A stretch of 61,530 nucleotides of DNA, from positions 8,227-69,756 of the forward strand of contig PLRX01000112.1 in the NCBI GenBank assembly GCA_003164095.1, given 5' to 3'. The notes beneath the pieces are model-generated. The model ran no database searches and was not told where the DNA came from. It was given only the letters and a program-made list of their open reading frames with translations. Positions 55,257-61,530 of this stretch are shown here, piece by piece. Position numbers and translations under genes: made by a program. The DNA comes from Acidimicrobiaceae bacterium (lineage in GTDB: Bacteria; Actinomycetota; Acidimicrobiia; Acidimicrobiales; RAAP-2). Every line of letters begins with the position of its first letter. Position 1 is the stretch's first letter.

Positions 55257-56165
55257 ATGGCCGTACCCCTACGTGATGCCGCGACCGTGATGCTCGTCAG
55301 GGACGCGCACGACCCGGACGGCCGGCCCGCCGTCGAGGTGTGCATGCTGCGCCGCAACCTGGCGAGCGAGTTCGTGGCCGGCGCCTACGTGTTTCCCGGT
55401 GGGTCGGTCGATCCTGCAGACCGGGGCGCCGCCGCCGACGAGCTGTGCAGGGGGCTGTCCGACGCGGAGGCGAGCGAGATCCTGGGGATCGAGTCGGGTG
55501 GACTGGCCTTCTGGGTGGCAGCGCTGCGCGAGTGCTTCGAGGAGGCCGGCGTGCTCCTGGCCCAGCCGCGCGACGTCGGGCGCGGCACCGCCGTGCTCGA
55601 CACCACGGATCCGGCCGAGCGCTCGCGTTTCGAGGCGCACCGGTTGGAGATCAACGAGGGCCGGACCGGCCTGCTCGACGTGTGCCGGGCCGAGGGGCTG
55701 GTCCTGGCCGCCGACACGGTGCACTACGTCAGCCACTGGATCACCCCGGAGCTGGCCCCCAAGCGGTACGACACCCGCTTCTTCGTCACCGCCGCACCCC
55801 CCGGACAGATCGCCCACCACGACGAAGGCGAGACCATCGCCACCATCTGGGTCCGCCCCCAGGAGGCGCTGGACCGGTTCGGGGCGGGCGAGATCGAGCT
55901 CCTGCCCCCCACCATCGACAACCTGGAGAAGCTGGCGTTCCACTCCTCCACGGAGCGCGTCATGGACTGGGCACGCCAGGTGACCGAGGTCCCGACGATC
56001 CTGCCCATCGTGCTGATCGAGGACGGCCAGCTGCTGGTGCTCCGACCGGGTGACGACGGTTACGAGCAGGCGCTGGAGGACCGCATGGCGTCCTCCGACC
56101 CGATCTCGCCCGAGCTCACTCGGGCGGCACGCGAGGCGTGGGGCCCGAAGGCCGGACAGGCCTAG
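55257..56165 (+). CDS. NUDIX hydrolase
   Basis: 302 residues. AYVFPGGSVDPADRG and AALRECFEEAGVLLAQP (89-105) give the Nudix box core R-E-x2-E-E-x-G. A long insertion separates the two parts, as in the NUDT19/RppH-like group of large actinobacterial Nudix proteins, some acting on CoA derivatives. Substrate unknown. Its TAG stop overlaps the stop of the convergent mrp gene (CTAG, 56162-56165). Confidence 0.87.
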   Translation: MAVPLRDAATVMLVRDAHDPDGRPAVEVCMLRRNLASEFVAGAYVFPGGSVDPADRGAAADELCRGLSDAEASEILGIESGGLAFWVAALRECFEEAGVLLAQPRDVGRGTAVLDTTDPAERSRFEAHRLEINEGRTGLLDVCRAEGLVLAADTVHYVSHWITPELAPKRYDTRFFVTAAPPGQIAHHDEGETIATIWVRPQEALDRFGAGEIELLPPTIDNLEKLAFHSSTERVMDWARQVTEVPTILPIVLIEDGQLLVLRPGDDGYEQALEDRMASSDPISPELTRAAREAWGPKAGQA

Positions 56166-57343
56166 ACGGGCTCGCCGGCGGCCACGGCAGCCTCGACCCG
56201 CTCGAGCATGCGGGCACTGCAGCCCTCCATCGAGCCTGTCGCCGGCGGATTCGCCACCAGCGCCTCGGCGATCCGCGCGAACTCCGCGGCCAACGGCTGG
56301 TCGTCATCGAGTGCGACGGGCGCGCCGGCGTCGCCCCCTGCGGACACCGAAGGGTGGAGCGGCACCCGTCCGAGCAGTGGCACACCGATGTCGGCGGCCA
56401 GGCGGTCGCCACCGCCTGAGCCGAACAGTGCGTACGACGTGCCGTGCTCGCAGATGAAGTCACTCATGTTCTCGATGACGCCGGTCACCTGCAGGTAGCC
56501 CTTGCGCGCCATGTCGGCCGTACGGGCGGCGACCTTCTGGGCGGCCTCGGGTGGGGTCGTGACGATCAGCACCTCGGTCCGGGGCATCATCCTGGCCAGG
56601 CCCATCTGGATGTCCCCGGTGCCCGGGGGCATGTCGATGAGCAGGAAGTCGAGGTCGCCCCAGTGGACGTCCTCGAGGAACTGCTGGACCGCCCGGTTGA
56701 GGATGAGCCCCCGCCACATGATGGCCTGGTCCTCGTCGGCCAAAAAGCCCATGGACAGCACGCGAAGGGTGCCGTCGCCCACATGGCGCTCGAGTGGGAC
56801 CATCTTCTTGCCCCGGGCCTCGACGTCGCCCTGCATGCCGAGCAGCCGCGGCACGCTGAAGCCCCAGATGTCGGCGTCCAGCACACCGACCGTCAGACCA
56901 CGGCGGGCCAGTGCCACGGCCAGGTTCACGGTCACCGAGCTCTTGCCCACGCCACCCTTGCCCGATGCGACGGCCACCACGCGGGCGGTGTCGGGGACAT
57001 CGGTGGCGGACGGGTCGTCCCGGGCGATCCGCCGGGCCCGGTCCATGACCGATCGCTTCTGGTCGGGTCCCATGACCCCGGTCGTGACGACGACCGACCG
57101 CACCCCCGGGAGCGCGCCCACATGCAGGTCGACGTCCCGCTGGATCTGGGCCCGCAACGGGCAGCCGGCAATGGTGAGGGCCACCTCGACCGCGACCTCG
57201 GCCCCGTCGACGTGGATGCGGGTGACCATGCCGAGCTCGACGATGTCGGCACCCAGCTCGGGGTCCCGTACGTTGCGCAGTGCCTCGCGGACCTCGTCCT
57301 CCGTGGGGGAGGACCCGTCCGGATGGGTGTCGGTCCTGGTCAC
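56162..57343 (-). CDS. mrp: Mrp/ApbC (NBP35-type) iron-sulfur carrier ATPase
   Basis: 393 residues. An N-terminal DUF59/MIP18 domain (EVREALRNVRDPELGADIVELG) is fused to a ParA-type ATPase with SGKGGVGKSS (127-136) and DADIWGFSVPRLLG. The usual C-terminal cluster motif CPHCG is reduced to one Cys, ENMSDFICEHGTSY, so cluster binding would need a dimer-shared or different ligand. It delivers Fe-S clusters to apoproteins. TACAAT 6 nt before the GTG gives a leaderless transcript. erpA and a 2Fe-2S protein lie divergent beside it. Confidence 0.92.
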   Translation of the reverse strand: MTRTDTHPDGSSPTEDEVREALRNVRDPELGADIVELGMVTRIHVDGAEVAVEVALTIAGCPLRAQIQRDVDLHVGALPGVRSVVVTTGVMGPDQKRSVMDRARRIARDDPSATDVPDTARVVAVASGKGGVGKSSVTVNLAVALARRGLTVGVLDADIWGFSVPRLLGMQGDVEARGKKMVPLERHVGDGTLRVLSMGFLADEDQAIMWRGLILNRAVQQFLEDVHWGDLDFLLIDMPPGTGDIQMGLARMMPRTEVLIVTTPPEAAQKVAARTADMARKGYLQVTGVIENMSDFICEHGTSYALFGSGGGDRLAADIGVPLLGRVPLHPSVSAGGDAGAPVALDDDQPLAAEFARIAEALVANPPATGSMEGCSARMLERVEAAVAAGEPV

Positions 57344-57349
57344 GGGAGA

Positions 57350-57355
57350 ATTGTA
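57350..57355 (-). promoter_or_regulatory. -10 box (TACAAT) for the leaderless mrp start
   Basis: TACAAT on the minus strand, 6 nt before the GTG at 57343; the best -10 match in the window. Confidence 0.7.
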
Positions 57356-57629
57356 CCGGGGGTCGGGGTCCGGTCGGTCGGAGGCCGACCCGTCGTCGGC
57401 ATCAGCTGTCGTCCGTCACCGGGGCTCCCGCCCGCACCGCACCGGCATCAGCCGGTCGTCCGGCGACCCGCCACCGAGGGCGGCAGTTGACCGGCGGCAC
57501 GGTGATGTACCGCCCGGCGACGGTGCCGGGTACGATCGTGGGGGAAACCGCCGCCGTTCCGGTTCGCGGAGCGCACCATCAGGATCTCGACAGGACGGCC
57601 TGCCCGTCCCGTGACCAAGAGGAGCAGCG

Positions 57630-57995
57630 ATGAGCTCGACCATGCAGAACGTCACCATCGGGAAGAAGCCGAACCCCGTGACCCTCACGGATGTCGCCGC
57701 GGCCAAGGTGGCCGAGCTGCTGGCCGAGGAGGACACCCAGGAACTGGCCCTGCGGGTGGCCGTTCGCCCGGGCGGCTGTTCCGGCTTCAGCTACGAGATG
57801 TTCTTCGATGCCGACGTGGCAGAGGACGACGTGGTCCGCGAGTTCGGCGCCGTCAGGGTGGTCGTCGACCAGACCAGCGCCGACCTGCTCAAGGGCTCGA
57901 CCCTCGACTACAGCGACGGCCTGCAGGGTGCCGGGTTCCATGTGACGAACCCCAACGCCACCCGCACGTGCGGCTGTGGCTCCTCCTTCAGCTGA
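57630..57995 (+). CDS. erpA: Iron-sulfur cluster insertion protein (A-type)
   Basis: 121 residues. The three cluster Cys are C50 (PGGCSGFSYEM) and C114, C116 (RTCGCGSSFS). A-type carriers hold a [2Fe-2S] or [4Fe-4S] cluster and hand it to target enzymes. AGAGGAG lies upstream of the ATG, and a TACGAT at 57531 could be its -10 box. The stop TGA lies inside an 8-bp repeat that runs directly, in the same frame, into the next protein. Confidence 0.93.
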   Translation: MSSTMQNVTIGKKPNPVTLTDVAAAKVAELLAEEDTQELALRVAVRPGGCSGFSYEMFFDADVAEDDVVREFGAVRVVVDQTSADLLKGSTLDYSDGLQGAGFHVTNPNATRTCGCGSSFS

Positions 57996-58013
57996 TCTCC
58001 TGATCTCCTGATC
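57992..58013 (+). repeat. 8-bp tandem repeat at the erpA / Mo-hydroxylase junction
   Basis: CTGATCTC occurs twice in tandem followed by CTGATC. It contains the erpA stop codon and the only plausible upstream start (CTG 58008) of the following gene. Loss or gain of one unit changes frame. Confidence 0.7.
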
Positions 58014-59651
58014 CACCTCCGCGTCAACGGCGCCGACCTCACCGTCCCCGACGACGGATCGACGCTCCTCGAGGTCCTGCGCGAACGGCTGTCGCTCCGA
58101 TCGTTGAAGGACGGCTGCAGTCCGCAGGGCCAGTGCGGCTGTTGCACGGTGTGGGTGGACGGCGCCCCGCGGGTCGCCTGCGTGACGCCGGCCCGCCGGA
58201 TGGACGGCCGCGAGGTCACCACGCTCGAGGGCCTGCCCGAGGACGACCGTTCCGCCTGGTCCTCGGCGCTCGTCGCGTCGGGTGGGAGCCAGTGCGGCTT
58301 CTGTACCCCGGGGATCGTGATGCGCCTGGCGGCCCTCGAAGGTCCGGCGGTCGACGAACGCATCGACCAGTCGCTGCTGGCCCACCTGTGCCGCTGCACC
58401 GGCTGGCAGACCATCCGGGAAGCGGCGCACGCCGTCGTCGACGGCCCGTCGACGACCGACCGGGTCGAGCCCGACCGAACGTCCGCCGATACCGGTAGCT
58501 CGTCCCGTGATCTCGACGCGGCGGCCGCCCGCGCCGGGCTCGAGGGTGGGGTCCACCAGCGCGTGGACCCGGCGGTCGTGCTCGGGGACGCCGGGTTCGC
58601 CGACGACGGCTGCCCCGACGGTGCCCTGGTGGCGGTGGTCGGCGCGAAGGGCGGGTACGCGGTGGCCGAGTCGTTGCCGGCGGCCCGGGCGCTGGCCGGC
58701 AAGGTGCAGGGTCGCAGCACCACAGTGCCCCTTACGCATCCGGTCGACGTCCCGCCGGGGGACTGGGCGGTCACCCTCGCCACCACCTGGGTGGAGCCGG
58801 CCTATCTGGAGCCGGATGCCTCGTGGTGCAGCCCCGGGGGTGAGCCGGCGTCACCCGTCGGCAACGGCGGTGCCTTCGGTGGCAAACTTCACTCGCCGGT
58901 CGCCGAGGACGCCCGCCGGCTCGCCGACGAGCACGGATGCCCGGTCCGCGTCCTGTGGTCCCGGGAGGACGTCGTTCGACGTGGTCCGAAGCGCCCGCCG
59001 GTCGCCGCGGGCGTGACCGCCGACGGAACGGGGGTGCTCCGGGTCGGGATCAGCGGCCCGAAGTTCGACGGGCCCGCGTGGGACGCCGTCGTGGTTGCGG
59101 TCGCCACCGTCGCACCCCGTCTGAGGCTCGAGCAGGTGGCGGTCGCAGGACCGCCCGTCTCCCTCGACCTCCGGGCCGCCGTGTGGGCCGAAGCGGCCGT
59201 GTTGGCCGCCGTCGCGCACCACGCGGGCGCAAGAGGACCGGTGCTGGATGTCCCAGTGGAGGTCATCTCCCCCGGCGGGGGTCGGGCCACCGCCCGGCTG
59301 GGGCCCGACGGGTCGGTCGACCTCGAAGTGTCGGCCGGGGCCGTCCTCGATTCCGTCGTACTCCGCTCCTACGCCATCGGTGCCGCCCACCAGGCACTGG
59401 GCTGGGTTGGTTCGGAGGGGATCGCCGTGGACGCCGAGGGCAACGTGCGCGACCTGACGGTGCGCTCGTTCGGCATCCTCCAGTCCCGGGCCATGCCCCC
59501 GGTCGACGTCAGGGTCGACATCGGGGCGACCGGGACGCCGGTCAACGGCTCGGATGCGGTATTCGCAGCGGTGGCCGCGGCGCGATGGTTGGCCGACGGC
59601 CTGGCCCCGGCCTGGCCGACCGAGCGCGGTGCGGAGTCGAGGCGCCGGTAG
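58008..59651 (+). CDS. Compact fusion of 2Fe-2S domain and molybdenum-hydroxylase-like domain
   Basis: 547 residues if read from CTG 58008. Residues 1-155 are a xanthine-dehydrogenase-type iron-sulfur subunit: GCSPQGQCGCCTVWVDG, then SQCGFCTPGIVM and HLCRCTGW for the second cluster. The rest is a shortened Mo-binding subunit with GNGGAFGGK, RVLWSREDV, HQALGWVGSEGI and VNGSDAVFAAV, about half the usual 750 residues and with no FAD subunit. The first ATG-like alternative, TTG 58104, would cut off the first beta strand and Fe-S loop. An in-frame fusion to ErpA is prevented only by the erpA TGA. Activity is uncertain. Confidence 0.75.
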   Translation: MIHLRVNGADLTVPDDGSTLLEVLRERLSLRSLKDGCSPQGQCGCCTVWVDGAPRVACVTPARRMDGREVTTLEGLPEDDRSAWSSALVASGGSQCGFCTPGIVMRLAALEGPAVDERIDQSLLAHLCRCTGWQTIREAAHAVVDGPSTTDRVEPDRTSADTGSSSRDLDAAAARAGLEGGVHQRVDPAVVLGDAGFADDGCPDGALVAVVGAKGGYAVAESLPAARALAGKVQGRSTTVPLTHPVDVPPGDWAVTLATTWVEPAYLEPDASWCSPGGEPASPVGNGGAFGGKLHSPVAEDARRLADEHGCPVRVLWSREDVVRRGPKRPPVAAGVTADGTGVLRVGISGPKFDGPAWDAVVVAVATVAPRLRLEQVAVAGPPVSLDLRAAVWAEAAVLAAVAHHAGARGPVLDVPVEVISPGGGRATARLGPDGSVDLEVSAGAVLDSVVLRSYAIGAAHQALGWVGSEGIAVDAEGNVRDLTVRSFGILQSRAMPPVDVRVDIGATGTPVNGSDAVFAAVAAARWLADGLAPAWPTERGAESRRR

Positions 59652-59793
59652 CCCGCCCCGGGCTTCCGGGCCGCCGGGCCGGCTCCCACCATGCTCAGTA
59701 GGCTGGCACGCGGCGTCCCGGTCCGCCGAAGACCCAGCGCACGCCAGGCGCCCGATCCAGCCCGCCCGATCCCCCAGCCCACGAGGAGTCCCC

Positions 59794-60165
59794 ATGAGCA
59801 CGCCCGTCGGCCCGTACACGCCCATCGTCCGCGCCGGGGCCTGGCGCATCTGCTCAGGTCAGCTCGGGCTCGCTCCTGCCGCCGATGGTGGGGCGCCGGC
59901 TCTGGTCGACGGCGGTCCCGGGCCCCAGCTGACCCAGGCCGTGGCCAATGCCGCGACACTCCTGGCCGGCGAGGGCGCGTCACTCGCGGACGTGGTCAAG
60001 ACGACGGTCTTCGCCACCGACCCGGCGGACTTCCCGGTGGTCAACGAGGCCTATGTCGCGGCGTTCGGCGATCACCGCCCGGCCAGGTCGATGGTGGCGG
60101 TGTCGGCCCTCCCGATGGGGGCGGCCGTCGAGGTCGAGGTGTGGGCGCTGGTCCAGGGGGACTGA
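59794..60165 (+). CDS. RidA/YjgF-family protein
   Basis: 123 residues, one chorismate-mutase-like RidA domain: GPYTPIVRAGAWRICSGQLG, VVKTTVFATDPADFPVVNE and RSMVAVSALPMGAAVEVEV. The usual active-site Arg at RPARS is retained. Such proteins release ammonia from reactive 2-aminoacrylate and related enamines. ACGAGGAG lies 7 nt before the ATG. It is convergent with the GlnR-like gene. Confidence 0.9.
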   Translation: MSTPVGPYTPIVRAGAWRICSGQLGLAPAADGGAPALVDGGPGPQLTQAVANAATLLAGEGASLADVVKTTVFATDPADFPVVNEAYVAAFGDHRPARSMVAVSALPMGAAVEVEVWALVQGD

Positions 60166-60196
60166 GACCCACGACCGGGTGGACGGTGGCCGACCC

Positions 60197-60877
60197 TCAG
60201 GGGGTCCAGCTCGTCTGCCCGAAGCGGTAGCCCACCGATCGCACGGTCTGGATGAGGTGGGCGTGCTCCTCGCCGAGCTTGGCCCGGAGCCGGCGGACGT
60301 GGACGTCCACTGTGCGTGCCCCGCCGTAGTACTCGTAGCCCCACACCCGGCTGAGCAGGGTCTCGCGGGTGAACACCTTGCCGGGTCGGGCGGCCAGGAA
60401 GCGCAGCAGCTCGTACTCCATATAGGTGAGGTCGAGGACCCGACCGGCCACCGCCGCCTGGTACGTCTCGAGGTTGAGGACGAGCGGACCGTGCTCGAGC
60501 AGGTCCGGTCGTAGACCCCGCCCGGTGCGCCAGAACAGGTGTGCCAGCCGCGCCGCCAGCTCGTCGGGGTTGACCGGATCGAGGCACAGGTCGTCGAACA
60601 GGTCCTCGCGGAGCTCCAGCTCACCCAACTGCTCGGTGGGCACGACCACCAGCACGGGCGCCAGCGGGACCTCACGGGTGCGGAGGTGCCGGCAGAGCGC
60701 CAAGGCCGCGGTCGGGTCCGCCCCGCTGCAGATGACAGCTCCGGACCAACCGTCCTCGGGCTCGTCGGCCTCGACGGCCTCGGCCCGGTCGATGCCCTTC
60801 CACGGGTAGCCGGCCCGCTCGAGGACGGACGTCACCGACAGGGGTGGCGACGTGGGGAAACACAGCAGTGGCTCCAC
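60197..60877 (-). CDS. GlnR-like OmpR-family winged-helix regulator
   Basis: 226 residues. The C-terminal half is a clear OmpR DNA-binding domain: LDLTYMEYELLRFLAARPGKVFTRETLLSRVWG, RTVDVHVRRLRAKLGE and IQTVRSVGYRFG (each shown in part). The N-terminal half has the receiver-like topology but the phospho-acceptor site reads VICSGADPTAAL, lacking the usual D-x-x-M/L-P context, as in atypical GlnR. It lies 68 bp downstream of glnA. A nitrogen-control role is inferred. GTG 60877 has GGGGAG upstream. Confidence 0.8.
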   Translation of the reverse strand: MEPLLCFPTSPPLSVTSVLERAGYPWKGIDRAEAVEADEPEDGWSGAVICSGADPTAALALCRHLRTREVPLAPVLVVVPTEQLGELELREDLFDDLCLDPVNPDELAARLAHLFWRTGRGLRPDLLEHGPLVLNLETYQAAVAGRVLDLTYMEYELLRFLAARPGKVFTRETLLSRVWGYEYYGGARTVDVHVRRLRAKLGEEHAHLIQTVRSVGYRFGQTSWTP

Positions 60878-60945
60878 GGCGTGCTCCCCTTCTCCTCGAT
60901 CGTGTGCTGGGCTGGTACGGACGGTTGCTGGTAGTGGCGGCTGCG

Positions 60946-61530
60946 TCAGAGCAGCGGCAGGTACCGGTCGAGCTCGAACTGGGTGACATGGGCCTTGTAG
61001 CCGGCCCACTCGGCCCGCTTGTTGCGGATGAACCACTCGAAGACGTGGTCGCCGAGGGTGTCGGCCAGCAGGTCGGACGACTCCATCAGCGTCAGCGCCT
61101 CCTGCAGGCTCCCCGGTAAGTGGAGGATGCCCTTGGCCTCGAGCTCGTCGGTGCTGAGGGCGAACAGGTTGGCGTCGGCTTCGGGCGGTAGCTCGTAGCC
61201 CTGCTCGATGCCACGCAGTCCGGCGGCCAGGATGACGGCGAAGGCCAGATAGGGGTTGCAGGCGCTGTCGGGGGCCCGGTACTCGATGCGGGTCGACTCG
61301 GACTTGCCCGGCTTGACGACCGGGACACGGACCAGGGCGGAGCGGTTGTTGCGGGCCCAGGAGACGTGGATGGGGGCCTCGTAGCCGGACACCAGGCGCT
61401 TGTAGGAGTTGACCCACTGGTTGGTGATGGCCGTGATCTCACCCGCGTGGCGCAGCAGGCCGGCGATGAAGCCCTCGGCGACCGCCGACAGGCCCCCCGG
61501 ACGGCCGAGGTCGACGAAGGCGTTCTCGTC
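60946..61530 (-). CDS. glnA: Glutamine synthetase, C-terminal part only
   Basis: The last 194 residues of a type I glutamine synthetase; the N-terminus lies past the right edge. HVSWARNNRSALVRVPV carries the substrate-binding R-N-N-R motif, followed by IEYRAPDSACNPYLAFAVIL and the C-terminal YELPPEADANLF segment. It condenses glutamate and ammonia using ATP. The E. coli-type adenylylation loop is not evident. A GlnR-like gene follows on the same strand. Confidence 0.95.
   Translation of the reverse strand, partial: DENAFVDLGRPGGLSAVAEGFIAGLLRHAGEITAITNQWVNSYKRLVSGYEAPIHVSWARNNRSALVRVPVVKPGKSESTRIEYRAPDSACNPYLAFAVILAAGLRGIEQGYELPPEADANLFALSTDELEAKGILHLPGSLQEALTLMESSDLLADTLGDHVFEWFIRNKRAEWAGYKAHVTQFELDRYLPLL

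Overview
The window is high-GC DNA (roughly 70 percent G+C by eye, strong G/C third-position bias) from an actinobacterium. A WhiB regulator divergent from a paired ArsA-type ATPase operon, F420/FMN luciferase-like oxidoreductases, mycobacterial-style alkA-ogt order, a WS/DGAT acyltransferase and many leaderless GTG/ATG starts behind TANNNT boxes point to Actinomycetota. The overall gene style suggests Acidimicrobiia; that class assignment is inference. Both ends are cut inside genes: a thiolase at the left and glutamine synthetase at the right.

Layout. 0-13 kb: thiolase start, PaaI thioesterase, ComF-like phosphoribosyltransferase, a MarR/MFS efflux operon with a clear operator, three luciferase-like oxidoreductases (one a deletion-bearing pseudogene), alkylation repair (HhH glycosylase, Ada-AlkA fusion, Ogt), an orphan CbiX-like chelatase and two secreted cell-wall or polysaccharide-active proteins. 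13-24.4 kb: WS/DGAT, DUF2236 oxygenase, GH36 alpha-galactosidase, a PcfJ-like protein, small dimeric-barrel and SnoaL proteins, DinB, and a lipid-like trio (APH-DUF6285 fusion, DUF7064-type, DUF2804).

24.4-38.7 kb is the most distinctive region. A DosS-like GAF histidine kinase is followed by a complete arginine deiminase operon, arcD-arcA-arcB-arcC, with a magnesium P-type ATPase (mgtA) translationally coupled to arcC. Then come a MacB/LolD-type ABC exporter and a zinc alcohol dehydrogenase. Decayed genes are scattered through it: a sigma-factor tail, a proton P-type ATPase in three frames, a histidine-kinase dimerisation fragment and an alpha/beta hydrolase. The decayed stretch ends at the 3' end of tRNA-Ala(UGC), with an ArdC-like metallopeptidase on the other side. 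I read this as an anaerobic, acid or energy-starvation survival island undergoing gene loss.

38.8-61.5 kb looks like conserved chromosome: ppa/ppk divergent pair, aldo/keto reductase, serine hydrolase, Fur-VOC-cupin operon, tRNA-Pro(CGG), receiver plus CBS/CorC pair, two ArsA ATPases divergent from whiB, a DUF929-VKOR-DUF929 envelope thiol module, a hydrolase, Nudix, Mrp, ErpA, an unusually compact fused molybdenum-hydroxylase-like protein, RidA, a GlnR-like regulator and glnA. No CRISPR array, rRNA, integrase, transposase or prophage was seen.
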